Positions 48,310-60,504 are shown, counted from the stretch's first letter. The stretch: DNA of 64,000 bases from Caenorhabditis elegans (GCF_000002985.6 NC_003283.11:10478001-10542000); one strand, 5' to 3'. Numbers and translations are program-made. The notes: generated by a model from the sequence alone, not told the origin.

Positions 48310-50396
48310 ATGGCAGAGCGGTGAGTTTTGAAATTTAATCTGTAGTACAACATGCAGTTGGAAATGCCAAAAATATCAATAATTTCAGAGATAAAGATGA
48401 AATCTTTAGTTTAAAAAGTTATCAACGTCCAATTGTCTATCATTCTGAATATAATGTAACTGCATTTGGAATCGAACATTTACATCCATTTGATTCTTCG
48501 AAATGGAGAAGAGTCATTACACATTTGAAAGAAATGAATCTGATCACTGATGAAACACTCGTTGAGCCAAATCTACCGACATTTGAAGAACTCACTAGAG
48601 TACATGATAGAAAGTAGGCACATGAAAGTGTTGTGAATGTGATTGAATCGTGGAATTGGTTTATGAAAAAATCATGTTTGTATGGCCCCATACTTAAATT
48701 GAAAGAAAATAATTAAGCTCATAACGTTTATAGTTGACATTCTAAAAAAAAGTTAGATGAGGCGTTCAACAATTTCAACTAATAAAAAAAATTTATTCAT
48801 ATTATTTTAGATATCTGAAAAGTGTTCGAAATCCTATTAAAGCAGCACAAATCGTCGAGATTCCATTTGTCGGTTGCCTTCCACCGTGCATTATTGAAAG
48901 CAAGTTATTGCATCCACTACGGTATCATTCCTAGTAATTGTTGTATTCATTTATTTGTGTTTTCCAGTTTACAAGCCGGTGGAACAGTTTTAGCTGCCAA
49001 TTTGGCTCTAAAACATGGTTGGGCGATCAACGTGGGTGGTGGTTTCCATCATGCTTCTCGTATGTTTTTGTTATTCCGCAAGAAAAATAGACGCTATGGG
49101 ATTGTACAGCAGCCTATAATTTCAGATTCGGGCGGAGGTGGATTCTGTTTTTACGCTGATATCACCATGGCAATTTTCGATTTGTTTGACAAAAAGGCAA
49201 TTGCCAACGCGATTGTTGTAGATTTAGATGCTCATCAGGTACTGGAAAAAACATTTGAAAGAATATAAAATACCGTATATTTTCTATTGATGCGTGCGGC
49301 ACCTTCACTGCTCAACTTTGACAGCATATAACTCAAAGGAACACGTGTAGTCAGAAAATCCCATTCCGCTTTGATCTTCGAAAAATGCGGGAGTTGAGAC
49401 GCAGACATCTCATTTGATTTGGAATGGTTAAGAACGTGCTGACGTCACAATTTTTCTGGGAAAAAGTCCCGCATGTTTTGTAGATCAAACCGCAATGAGA
49501 CAGTCTGACATCACATGAAGGAAGTATTTTGCCTAAAATCATAGATGGCCGATATCTGAGCTTTCAAAGTTAGAATTGTCCTCAAATTTTAGCTACCTTA
49601 CAGTTACGTTAAGAATTCTATAGACTACGGTATCATTTTGGAAAACCATTTGGAACGTGAATGAAATATGTCTAGCCCGTAAAGATATTTCTCAAATATT
49701 AGATATTAATTCGAAATATTAATCACAATATTAATTGTTTAAAAAAATTATTAAAATTTAAGAATCCAATTTTTTGCTTGAATCATACTTTAAGGGAAAT
49801 GGCCATGCACGAGACTTTGCTGACAATCCGAATGTGTTTGTATTTGATGTTTTCAATCCATATGTCTATCCACATGATCGTGAAGCTCGTCAATTTATTA
49901 ACAGAGCGGTTCATGTAAATGGTCATACGACTGATACTTCCTACCTCTCGTAAGTATTCATAGCGGCTTTCTGCTTTCACTGACCGACTTTATTTAGCGA
50001 ATTACGCAAACAACTGGCACAGTGTTTAATTGATAGAGAGAAAACTACTCCTCCTGGTTTCGATTTCATTATGTTCAACGCTGGCACAGACTGTCTACTT
50101 GGTGATCCTCTGGGAGCAATGAAATTGAGTCCACAGGTGTGTGAAAGCAAGGAATATTGTTATACGAGTTTGGTATTTGGTGTATAGTCTATTTTGAAAT
50201 AAGATGTTGCATATTTTTTTGAAAATCAAATTTTCAGTGCATAATTGCTCGAGACGAAGTTGTGTTCAATCTAGCAAAATCAAAAGGAATTCCAATTTGC
50301 ATGGTAACCAGTGGAGGGTATCAGAAGGACAACGCGCTTCTCATTGCAAAATCAATTGAAAATCTCCAGTCAAAGAATCTCATCAGTATCAAATAA
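48310..50396 (+). CDS. hda-11: Class IV histone deacetylase (HDAC11 type)
   Basis: Eight exons (48310-48320, 48389-48613, 48811-48921, 48968-49059, 49126-49238, 49795-49949, 49998-50136, 50238-50396) give 334 aa, near the 347 aa of human HDAC11. HDACs remove acyl groups from lysines with a Zn2+ site. Conserved features: RPIVYHSEYNVTAFGIEHLHPFD at the start, the tandem His in GGGFHHASHSGGGGF, zinc ligands in DLDAHQGNGH and in NAGTDCLLGDPLG, and the catalytic Tyr loop MVTSGGYQK. All catalytic residues are present. HDAC11-type enzymes favour long-chain fatty-acyl lysines such as myristoyl-lysine; this is family knowledge, not visible here. AATAAA overlaps the stop codon. Intron 5 (49239-49794) holds dispersed repeat sequence. 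Confidence 0.94.
49260..49690. repeat. Dispersed repeat in hda-11 intron 5
   Basis: The segment includes CTGACGTCACAATTTTTCTG and GTCCCGCATGTTTTGTAGAT, text I recall as typical of a common C. elegans interspersed repeat. CTACGGTATCATTTTGG near 49625 recurs as its reverse complement near 53039. Copies elsewhere in the genome are assumed, not tested. Confidence 0.55.
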
Positions 50397-50763
50397 AAAA
50401 GTTATATCAGCATATCTTTTCCTTATAAATTATTTTTTATTAAACTATTTTTTATTGTTTAATGGCAGGGGAAACTAAATAGATAGAAGGATCAAGTTCA
50501 AAATTTCATTTTAAAATCGAATGGATGATTTTGAAACATTCTATATCAACCCGATTCCATTAAAAATAAAACAATCCAAAATAATACAAAGTACTCTGAA
50601 TATGAACTTTTCCTAAAACTTTCAATTTTTATGAATCCTCGACTCCTCCCAAATTTTCACTTTATGTGGATGTCACTAGGTCATCATCGGGTAAAGGGTC
50701 ACACAGAGAGACACAGTCATTTCTCGCCTATATCTTTTATTTGATTCTTCTGTCGATTGCGAC
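50397..50763. other. Intergenic region
   Basis: About 370 bp between hda-11 and the cytokine gene, both on the plus strand. It is AT-rich with a short GC-richer patch (near 50690-50760) just before the next ATG, probably promoter. Nothing else is seen. Confidence 0.4.
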
Positions 50764-52455
50764 ATGATTTGCTTCCGTACAGCTTTCATTTTAATTCTTG
50801 GAGTAGTGATAGGCACGACAGCAAAACGACACAATGTTCGAAGGCATGTCAATGGTAAATGGACTGATAAACATTGTGAAGAACCACCTAGTTTGGTTAG
50901 TTTTTGTTTTTTTAATTGAGAGTAAATAGTTTCACTAGCATGTTCTGGATATTGTTAGATATTTTTACATAGATTTATTCAATAAGTGTGTAAATATGCG
51001 TGAAAAATGGATGAAAGTATAACCCAAGTGTAAGTTTAGGAAAATCTCGAAAATCGGCCAAAAAGTCATATAGATATTCATGTTTATCCCCCATCAGTCT
51101 AAAATGACCAAATATAAAAATTGAAGTTTACAGAAAATTGTTAAACTTTAAAAAAAATTCAATTAACTTCTTGGTAAATTGCCAAATTTTCAACACAAAC
51201 AAGAACTGGACTATTTGAGAAATTCGGAACAGTGCTTTCAACCTATACAATGTTTAAGTAAAATAAATTTAAACGTGATTAAAATAATCCAATATTATTT
51301 TTCGGTGAACTTCCAAAATTATGAAAAATGAAATCTGAGTAATTGCTACCCTTCAATTGTAATTTTAAACATTTTTTTAAAAAATGGTTTCAGAAGTTAC
51401 TATAATATTTGGTCACAGCACAACAAAAGTGATTTTTAACAACTTCTTCAATATCACTTCGGTTGTAACATAGTATTTAATAAAAAAACATTTTTTCTTA
51501 AACATTTAATTAAACCGATACCTGATTATGTGTTTACAGCTGAACACAAAACAATAAACTAAAAGTAAACAGTTTTTAATGAATAAAAATTTTTTGATTG
51601 ACCCGTCACAAATTATATCGCAACAAAAAAATGAATAGAAAGTTCAATGCCCTTTTCAAACCGTGTTCCGATTAATACCTTCCAATTACCGAAGTTGATC
51701 TATCTTTCATTTTTTTCTTTTTTCTTTTATCGTTGCACTAGTTGCCCACCTATATACGCAAGTACGGTGCTTGACACCGTTGCTTTCCATCTTTTCAATC
51801 GCACTTTTCCCGAAAAGATTATCTTATTTCCTTTTTCTCTGCGCCCAGTAATACCTAGTGTTCATTTCATAGGTCAAATTTTGAAAAAAAGATAAGGTAA
51901 TCGACATCAACAATCATAAAATGTTTCAGAAAGAGGATCTTGCTACATGGATGCAAATTTCAATGAGTGGTCAATTTGATGATACAGCATTAGAGGAATG
52001 GAGTACAAATGGTAAAGAACCTGAGATCTGTGAGAAATCTCCAAAAGCTGATGGAGTTACTACGATTATGGAGAGAGCTCTATGTCCATGGGATAGCAGG
52101 TAGTAATTTAATGTTTCATTATTTTCCGACGTTTGATGTGTTGAGACGTTTTATAGAAAAATTCAAAAATTGAAATGTTTTTTCCAGAGTCAACTACCAA
52201 GAGAGCCGAGAACCTAAATTGATTGCTGAATCAGTTTGTCTATGCCGTAAGAGCCGTGGTTCTACAGGAGCTTTCTGTATGCCAATTGTTCGAAAAGTTC
52301 CAATTCTCCGACGTGTCTCTTGTGATCGTTCAACAGGTTTATGGAATTATGTAAGATCAACTGAGCTAATAACTGTTGGATGTCATTCTGTATTGCCAAG
52401 AACTCAAAGAGCAGCACGTCTTGCCCATTTATCATCTTCTCGTATTATTGTTTAA
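50764..52455 (+). CDS. Interleukin-17-like cytokine
   Basis: Three exons (50764-50895, 51930-52099, 52188-52455) give 189 aa. A signal peptide (CFRTAFILILGVVIGTTA) is followed by basic residues (KRHNVRRH). The C-terminal domain fits the IL-17 cystine-knot fold: ALCPWDSRVNYQESREPKLI, then AESVCLCRKS with the CxC pair, the strand PIVRKVPILRRVSC, TGLWNY, and ELITVGCHSVLP. IL-17 family ligands are secreted dimers that act through IL-17 receptors; in worms the ILC-17.1 relative modulates neuronal responses. This is one of the divergent worm paralogues. Intron 1 is just over 1 kb. The exact paralogue name is not certain. Confidence 0.85.
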
Positions 52456-53097
52456 TCATTTTTGGGCTTTATTTATTTTTATATTATATATTTTTACTTT
52501 GTTTTATTCTCATTTCTTGTCATTTCTCGTTGTCATTTTCTAATTACGGTTTAATTATGTTGTCTTTCAAATAATCCAATTTACGGGTGTTCTTCAAAAC
52601 CTTATTCAAACTTTCAATAAAACTTCCAATTTATTTTCATTCATAATTGTATCGAAAAAGGTTTCTTTGATGGAAAAATAAAGAGCATGATTGAATACGA
52701 GATGACAGAGAGAAGAAAATAGGGAAAGAAGGCGACAGTAAATCCATATGAAGTTAACATCTTTGAGAAGGTTAGGGTGCTGGAATTATTTTGAATTGAA
52801 GTAGTACACAAGCAATTCGTTAATTTTTGGGCTTTCAATCAAATTATTTTTATTTCGTTTTTGAGTCACAACTTGTCAAAATATAATTTTAACATTAAAA
52901 AAAAGAATATTCAACATTGCAAAATTCTCCTACTTGAAATTAATTTTTTCTAGAAGTTTGAAGCTTGGAAACTATTTTTTTCATTCATCTAGTTTTCTAC
53001 TGTGCTGTCCAATTGATGAGATTATTTTGCCATTTATGATACCGTAGTATCATTAAAAATATTAAACACTTCTTTGGTTTTCTTGATTCAAAAGTTT
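52456..53097. other. Convergent intergenic region
   Basis: About 640 bp between the cytokine and the next minus-strand gene. An AATAAA for the cytokine is near 52616. The minus strand near 52997-53185 is open in another frame and reads like a continuation of the transporter C terminus (see findings). Confidence 0.4.
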
Positions 53098-54915
53098 TCA
53101 ATTTTTCTTCAAAAATCTTCGAAGCACTCTTTTTTTCATAGAATGATGTAAAAACCTTATTGATGCGAGAAACCACATTACACATCTCGATTTGCTGGCA
53201 ACTTTCACATTTGCTCCATCAAATTGCTCAAATAAAATACAAAGAGCAGTGTTGCATGGAAAAGTGAAAGAAATTGATAGAATTAGTAGAAGTACAGTCA
53301 TTGCAATCATTTGATGGTTTGGTGGAAGATATGGGTACGATGAAGTTATGATAAGAAAGAATTGAATTTTAATGGAAATAAAGTATCCTCCGAGAATAAG
53401 AATTCTTCTGAAAATTAATTTTTTCAGTAGCAAATGTTTTTCATTGAACCTGGAAATATTAACTCTTGTTGACACCATAACTGGAATCAATTGAAGAATT
53501 GGGTAGAACACTGAAAAAAGTAATGCAGAATGTGTTGTCATTCCATAATAAGTGAATATGAGAGCACTGTATGTCTGCATTAATGGAACTCCAATCGACT
53601 GAAACAAGACGAAATTTAAGAAGTAATTAAATGGTTACATACAACATTAATGACCATCAATAGGAAAACAAAGAGAGCAGGATGAGAACTTTTAACTGGT
53701 TCTGGAGTATTTCCGTCGATTGATACAGTTTCAGTACATTCTTCTGTTGGATATTCATCGGGACGAAGAATCAAGTATAGAATTCCTAAATTATAATTAG
53801 ACACTTTGTTTAAATTTCAATAAAATCATGAAGGTTTTATTTTTAAGTTGGGTTTCTGTAATAGGTAGGCATGTCTTCAGGCGTACATGTCTGTCTACGA
53901 AGTCGACCTAAACAACAGTCCTAACGTAGATTTATGTATTCCGTTCTCACTTCAATCAGTTTGTAGAAGTTTTTAAGTGAAAAAGGTTCGCTTGTACAAT
54001 GGCCGTAGGCAGCCTTGAAGGCACGCAGGCAACAAGTCGGAGTTTTGAAAAATCACGGTTTTTTTTTCGATTTGTATTGAACTATCATGACTCTAACCTC
54101 TTCATTGCGCGGATAACGAGTTACTGTAACTCATTTCGTAAGTTGACACTCGTTGTCCGCGTGGCGAGACCCATGCGGGTAAAATACGGAGAAAATATGG
54201 AATAATTTCTCTAAATGTATGTCTTTTCGTAGTAAAATGTTTCCACCATAATTGGAAATATAGAAGTGAACTACTATTAAATATTTGAAATATTGTAAAT
54301 TCAAACCTGCAGAAGCAGTAAGACCTGCAGAAAGAAAAGTTGGAGATATCAATTCTGAAAGTAAAAACATGGAATTTGCAAGAAAAGTTCCCATTGAAAA
54401 GGCTGCGGCTAAAAATAAAAAGTTTGTAGGTCTCATGCTCTCAGGTACAGCAAGTCGAAGTACTGCAGGAGCACAAACAAAACCACTTCCAGCTGAATAT
54501 CCCATCACGAAACGGCCAACAAATGAGCAAGTCGTTTGGAAACTTAATAAATAAAATTTAACGAAAACGATAAAAATGTGAGATCTAACATGGGAATCGC
54601 TGAAATTATTGCTCCGAGAAGAAGTAATCGGGCACATTTATCAAGTTCTTCGTGTAGTTTGACTTCGTGAAAAGAGAGAAAACAAGTTGCAATAAACTTC
54701 CCAATTGGAAATGCAGCTGTTACAAGAGAAATCTGCCAAATAGTTTGAAATTCTTTAGGATCAACACTTGACTGTTGAAATATCTGAAGAGAAGACACAA
54801 GTGCTAGAATAAGAGCAAGACGCATGTCGATGGAAGGACAATGAAAATAGAGCAATCTGAATGAAGTTGAGTAGTAATATGAAAGAATCTGCATTTGACA
54901 CATCAATTTTTTCAT
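53098..54915 (-). CDS. MFS transporter, SLC2 (sugar transporter)-like, C terminus suspect
   Basis: Four exons (54915-54590, 54542-54307, 53785-53643, 53598-53098) give 401 aa. About ten hydrophobic segments are visible, fewer than the usual 12. SLC2-like marks are VGRFVMGYSAGSGFVCAPAV followed by LRLAVPESMRPTN (place of the PESPR motif), an inter-domain segment ILYLILRPDEYPTEECTETV, and SIGVPLMQTYSALIFTYYG. The end reads PCNTALCILFEQFDGANVKV then ASKSRCVMWFLAS and stops soon after with a basic tail. The start is uncertain: 54915 is the first ATG of the open frame, but an acceptor-like TTCATTCAG and ATG at 54825 may be the real start. The substrate is unknown. Confidence 0.68.
54107..54163. 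repeat. Short GC-rich inverted repeat in a transporter intron
   Basis: GCGCGGATAACGAG at 54107 is mirrored by CACTCGTTGTCCGCG near 54147-54163, with about 26 bases between. It lies in the intron between exons 2 and 3 (53786-54306) in a patch that also has TAGGTAGGCATGTCTTCAGG near 53862. It is probably a fragment of a dispersed repeat. Confidence 0.5.
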
Positions 54916-55381
54916 TCTATCCAATTATCTAGTAAATTATACAAATGATGGAAATGATGAATCCGTAAATAATATTTTGGTGCGATTTAGACAAATATAA
55001 CAGCGAGAATAGGGGGAAAACGATTGGTTGGGTATATTCTGAATCTTGATGGGAGTGTTTGTAGGTGAATTTGACAGAAAATACTATTTTCGCAAAAGAG
55101 CGGATAAAACAATTAACCTTAAATGATTGATGAAGAAATATAGATATAACTTAACAAACAAGTGGAAGATTTTGGTATGATGAGAAAGAAAATTGGCACA
55201 AATTTCGTTTTCCAAATGAAACAATGCTAGGATTGATAAAATTATAAAATTTGTTCATTTGGGGAGAGGCTCCGTTTTAAATTTGGACGAGCTGGTTTAA
55301 TGAATTAGATAAGAGCAACGGGATAAAAGTGAGGAAAGTGTACTTTTTTAAAGTTTGGGAATAGAGTAGAAGCCATGAGAG
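54916..55381. other. Intergenic region
   Basis: About 470 AT-rich bases between two minus-strand genes. I see no gene, repeat or obvious element. Confidence 0.4.
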
Positions 55382-57984
55382 TTACACATGCTTGATGTCA
55401 CGTTGTGTCAGAATTTTCTGGGCCAGCGTAGTAACTGTATGTTCAGGAACACGCAAATCAGTTGGCAACAGTCCATTTGCTGTTACTTTATCCAGAATGC
55501 TCTTGAGAGTGACCATGTCTTCTTCTTGTTTGAAGTCTTCCGCAGCAACAGCCTCATCGAGGAATTGATTTATAACAGTCTTCACTCGGGACACCCATGC
55601 TTCCTCGGCTTCTTTTCGATGAATATTGACTTCTGGTGCAGCAGGGAAACATACAACCACCATCGTCATATTATCCCGACTTCCTTTCACAAGGCATTCG
55701 TCGAGAACATCGTCGCACACCTGAATAATTTTGCAATTATTTAAGTTTCTAGACTGGAAATTATTCCTCTACTTCCAATTGGAAATTTTTGTATTTATTC
55801 AAAAATTTACGTTTTGTTCTAAAACTGAGAAATTCATGAATCCAAATCATAAAAATATGCCACGTGGAAGGTTTAAAATGGATAAATAAGGGTGGAAAAG
55901 ATTTTTATTACATTTTCTCACATTTTGAGAAATGTCGTTACAATTCTTTCCAGCAAAAATATTGAAACTTCGAGTCGGTTTTCGAAAAATAAGAGCACTT
56001 TTTAAAATGTCACTGTTTCTCGGAGTGAGATACAATTTTTAAAACGGAATTCAAAACAAAACTTTTTAGTTTTGGTAATTAATTTTGGAAAATGATTGCA
56101 TATCGGTTTGTTCAAGTACAAAAAATACCTCTCTCAAATCAGAGTGAACTGAAAGGCGATCTTTCACAAACTCTGCGAGTTCTTCATTCGTCATCACATC
56201 GTAGATTCCGTCACATGCAACAACCATAAACTGATCATTTTCAAGATTTCTCTCTCGGATGTAAACATCTGGTTCAGGAGAGACAAGTTGTTGATCAGCA
56301 GGTAGTCGCGGATCATCTTTATACTCGTAGTCTCCGAATGCTCTGCTTACGGCCAGACTTCCATTTATTCTTTGAATCATAACAGAACCACCAGCACCCT
56401 CAATTCGTTTTCTCTCCTTTTCCAGATATGGTTTGTGGTCCTCGGTACCGAAAATTTCATTTTTTCCAGCAACAACCGCACGGGAGTCTCCTGAAAACAT
56501 GATTTATTGAAAGTCTTTATTCAATCTTTTGTGCAACATTTTAATGACATACCGAGATTTCCGATAATGAAATGAGTTGGAGTGACAATGGCACACACTG
56601 CTGTACATCCGCTTTTACTCTGAAAATATAAAAATGGAGTGGAAAATGTTATCCGGCAGATTAACTTACGATATCATTGCTCGTTTTACTGATTTCATCA
56701 AAACTCAAGAATCCTTTCTTGATTCCCTTTTCGAGCAGTTTTAGTGTACTGTCTGTGAGAACTCCGTTGTTTTCCTCCAAAGTTTTGGTCATCTCACGAA
56801 ACTCTTCGCTTGAAATGAGGTGTTCAAGAAGCTGCGACGATGCTCGATTGGCGATGTGGTGTCCAGCATGTCCATCGAAAACGGCAAAGAATGACCAATC
56901 CTTGTAGGGGGAGGATTGAGACATTATAGCCTGTAACGAAGCAATTTTTCATAGATTAACTCAATTAAAAGTCTAACCTCAGCAATGTGTGAATCTTCCA
57001 TACATATTCTCCAGCCCTGCATAGACGACATTCCATATCTGATTCCCTAAAAATTGTTTTTAAATTCATATCCGGAAAGAAAAAATATATTTAAAATTTT
57101 GAGTCACATATGATTTAACTGCATACCCAGATGGTTCTCAGAAACTCACATTTCCTTCTCCATGGACGTTAGTTTTGTCGGTTTTCGGTTTGTCGAGAAA
57201 CGCTCCCATCGTCTTCGCGTCGACTTCTACTAAACCCGCACTGGTAACTCGCCAAACACGAAGCTCGTCGCTGCTACTGCTTCGAGGCACCACCGGAATG
57301 GGCTGGCACTCTGAAAATAAATTAACTGTGGAGAGAAAGGTTGACGCTGCCGTCGCAACAGCCGAACAGGTTAACGCAGAAACAAAAAAGAAGCGGCCAC
57401 GAAGCATTATAGCTTTTCGCTTCAAAAAACAAACCGACTCATGCATTGATTACTCGTGACGAATTATGTGGAATTGAAAGAATATACATGGGTATTGGTG
57501 AGAAAAACCATGAGAGAAAATAGTGTTCACGGTTGAGATACGGAGATGGAGAGAGCGGGAAAGCAGAGAAACTAACAATTACCGCTGGCAGAACACACGT
57601 GAAGTCATCGAATTTCAAGTTAACTTTTTGATAGAAAGACAAACATGACATCATTTTTTTTTGTATATTTTACATTAAAATTCAATGACGGTAAAAAGTA
57701 ATAAACATGCAAAACAATGACGACCACAATATTATCTTTCAGAGAACACTGATTCATAAAGGTTAAGTTCAAACACAATAAGATTTCGGCACATTATCCA
57801 AGACCCATGTATATTCCTAAAACTAAATATCTTTACCTTGGTCCGAGGGAGTTCCGAAAATAGATAGCGAAGCAATCGTGGACGCAGTTTGCCGAATTTC
57901 CGGAGCAAATGATTCGTTGAGATTTCCGTGAGTCTTCGGTTCAGCAGAAGACGCGATTTGCAAATCTGCACGTGAAATCGTCAT
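55382..57984 (-). CDS. ppm-1.A: PP2C-family Ser/Thr phosphatase (PPM1A/B type)
   Basis: Seven exons (57984-57837, 57310-57150, 57046-56978, 56930-56670, 56619-56553, 56490-56129, 55720-55382) give 468 aa. Mg/Mn-dependent PP2C phosphatases act as monomers; PPM1A targets include SMAD and stress-kinase proteins. Catalytic motifs are complete: YGMSSMQGWRICMEDSH, FFAVFDGHAG, GDSRAVVAG, GSVMIQRINGSLAVSRAFGD, VACDGIYDVM and KGSRDNMTMVVVCFP, followed by the helical C-terminal extension typical of PPM1A/B. An internal ATG at 57209 starts MGAFLDKPKTDK, aligned with the start of human PPM1A and a good N-myristoylation signal (385 aa form). A third start is possible from within the open frame upstream of exon 2 (see findings). 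The symbol is from memory of F25D1.1. Confidence 0.93.
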
Positions 57985-59265
57985 TCTTCTCGGGGGAAAA
58001 AATATATCAAAAGACGAAAACAGGACAACGAAGAAGATGACGACGATATATTCAAATACGCACTACTGTTCCTTTCCACCACCGACTTCCCGAGTAGTGG
58101 GCGGATCAAATTCAATGGGTTGGTTTTTAGAGTTCGATTTAACGTCTTGCGACTTTTGAATGTACACAATTTATTTCTGGTCTTTATGGACAGCAAGGGT
58201 AGCAAATCAACTTTGTACAAAGTTATTGGTCGGAGGACGGAGGAAAGTGATAACTACTCTTCAGAAAAGACCGTGAAACTCGTGCTTTTAAAAAAGAGTG
58301 ACCTGCCTAGAGAGACTGCTGACGTGCCAGATACATTATTTCTCTCACGTACAGAAATTATCTCATTTCGAAGAAGTTGGAAATCATGAAAAAAAATTGA
58401 GGAGAGTAGAAGAAAATCACGTGGATAATATGACGTTAAATTAGATAAAGCTATTTGTGTTCTTTTTCGAGTAAAAAAATGAAAAAAGCAACGAATCAGC
58501 GGAGCCACAGGAACTTACATTCTTGTGTAGAAATGAAAAACTTTCTTTCTTATCAGTAAAAATATTACGGCAAAAATGTATTGTATCGCCGATTTCGTTG
58601 AGAACTACTGTTCTACTTTTAATTTTTGACAAATAAAAATAGGCTAACTGGGTTAATAAATCATTAGTGAGCTTTTCCAGTTTTTGAAATAATTTAAATT
58701 TTGCTAAATCGCCGATTTTGTATTAACGTATAATTTTGATAGCAACAGAGAGTGCGAGGAAAGTTTTTCATAATCGGAAAGTTAAAATGTGAGAAAGAGG
58801 TATGACGAAATCAGATTTGTGGTGTCTTCCCGCGCCATCACCGTCTGTTTTCCAAAAAGGAAAAGTGTTTCGAGTGACGGCTCCTTTTATTCCCGTCCTT
58901 CTTTCTTTTCTGTCTTTAACGTCGTCGTCCACATGGACAGGGAGAAAAGAGGCAAACTGAGAGAGGAAAACAATCGAAAGATGCGGTCGAATCGAGGGCA
59001 CACACGCACACTTGGAGAAACGAACGAGTGCAGTAGAAAAATTGAAACGCGTCAATACAAGCGCACAAAAAGCGCGTCAGCAAGCGATAGTTAACGCAAT
59101 TGGAAAATAGAGGCGATTCAAATGCATTTTTATCGAACGAAATGAAAGCTTTTTTCTCATTAGCTTCCTAAATCTCAATAGGGGTTAATTTAAAAATACA
59201 TACGTCAGAAAAAATCTTATTTGTGAAACTGTAAAAAATGCATACAAAAAAGGTCACATCGGAAT
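57985..59265. other. Upstream flank of the phosphatase gene
   Basis: About 1.3 kb. Several overlapping open frames on both strands (58120-58389 plus, 58254-58508 minus, 58789-59094 plus, 58768-59055 minus) conflict with each other and show no domain. GC content is higher around 58780-59090, perhaps reflecting promoter sequence. No gene is supported. Confidence 0.4.
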
Positions 59266-59869
59266 CAGGGGTGTGCGGCAAATGGAAAAAATTGCCGAGC
59301 TCGGCAAATCGACAATTGCTGGTTTTTCAAAATTTGCCGAGCTCGGCAAATTCGGCAAATCTCTTTTTTCAATATTTGCCGAGCACGGCAAATTCGGCAA
59401 ATTTGCCAAGCTCGGCAAATTCGGCAAATTCGGCAAATTTGCCGTGCTTAACAAACTCGGAAAAATTTGATATTTTTTATGTTTTTTGGAGCACCAAAAC
59501 TACTGAATTCTTAACACACATCTGGTTTCTGAATAAGTTCCGCGTAGTATGTCTGTTTAAGCATCAAAATAGCTCAATTTTGTGTCATTTTACTAAATTT
59601 TTGGCTAAAAAATCAATAGTTTTAGTCAAAATTGTACTGTCAAATTTTTGACGTGTGCGGCAAATTTCGAAATTTGCCGAGCTCGGCAAATTCGGCAAAT
59701 CTACTTTTTTGAAAATTGCCGAGCTCGGCAAATCGGCAATTGCTGGTTTTTTAAAATTTGCCGAACTCGGCAAATCGGTAAATTTGCCGAATTCGGCAAA
59801 TCGGTAAATTTGCCGAGCTCGGCAAGTCGGCAATTTTCGGCAAATCGGCAAATTTGCCGCACACCCCTG
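59266..59869. mobile_element. hAT-type MITE with 8-bp target-site duplication
   Basis: The 604-bp element begins CAGGGGTGTGCGGCAAAT and ends with the matching reverse complement (TTGCCGCACACCCCTG). It is flanked by ATCGGAAT at 59258-59265 and again at 59870-59877, an exact 8-base target duplication. An 8-bp duplication and CAGGG termini are the hallmarks of hAT transposons. The interior consists largely of TTGCCGAGCTCGGCAAA palindromic units on both flanks of a unique centre (about 59465-59650). No transposase is present, so it is non-autonomous. Confidence 0.88.
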
Positions 59870-60504
59870 ATCGGAATTGAAACGAATCAATTGAAGAAAT
59901 CTAGAAATAATTCTAGAAGTTTTGGGCGAGATGCAAATGCGCTCCATTCGGAAACGACATACTAGCGGAAGTTTAAATTTTAGTTTTTTGTGCATTTCTC
60001 GTACAACGTTAATTTTGCAGTTTTACTGGAAAAATCATTCATCCAATAAATAGTTATTATTTATTACCAATAAATTTCACGGAGTTCTGGCCTCCGGCAA
60101 TGTTATCAAAGACGTTTTGCATGTTTTTCCTCCGACTTATATCTTCAGAGGGATAAAAAAGCAGCAAAAAAGTATTTTTCATCCGTACATGGTCAAGAAA
60201 ACCAGGAATGGTTGATAGTATGCCTCAAAACAATCAAAAGTTTTATTAAAGTTAGTTCGAGTTCCAAATTATACTCGTTATTTTTCCCGTAAAAGACAAG
60301 CGTCACAAACTTTCCAGTGGTACTGTAGGATTACTGTAGTTTTGGGAAAAATGAGCTTTTGCTCTAGAAACTTTGGAAAAATTCGAGAAACTCTGAAGAA
60401 TTCTGAAAAGTTCTGAAAAATGCTGGAAAATTTGAGAAACCAGGAATGGTTGGTAGCATCTTTAAAAACTCTAGAAATTTGAATTGCCGAATCGCCGAAA
60501 AACA
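59870..60504. other. Unassigned region between MITE and kinase relic
   Basis: About 630 bp including the right copy of the MITE target duplication. A phrase like GAAAACCAGGAATGGTTG occurs near 60197 and again near 60436, an imperfect local duplication. Sub-repeats of TCTGAAAAGTTCTGAAAAAT occur near 60395-60425. There is no supportable gene. Confidence 0.4.

Noticed and set aside
59238-59965. Several 65-137-codon frames over the palindromic repeat
   Set aside because: They are generated by repeated TTGCCGAGCTCGGCAAA units of the MITE and run on both strands.
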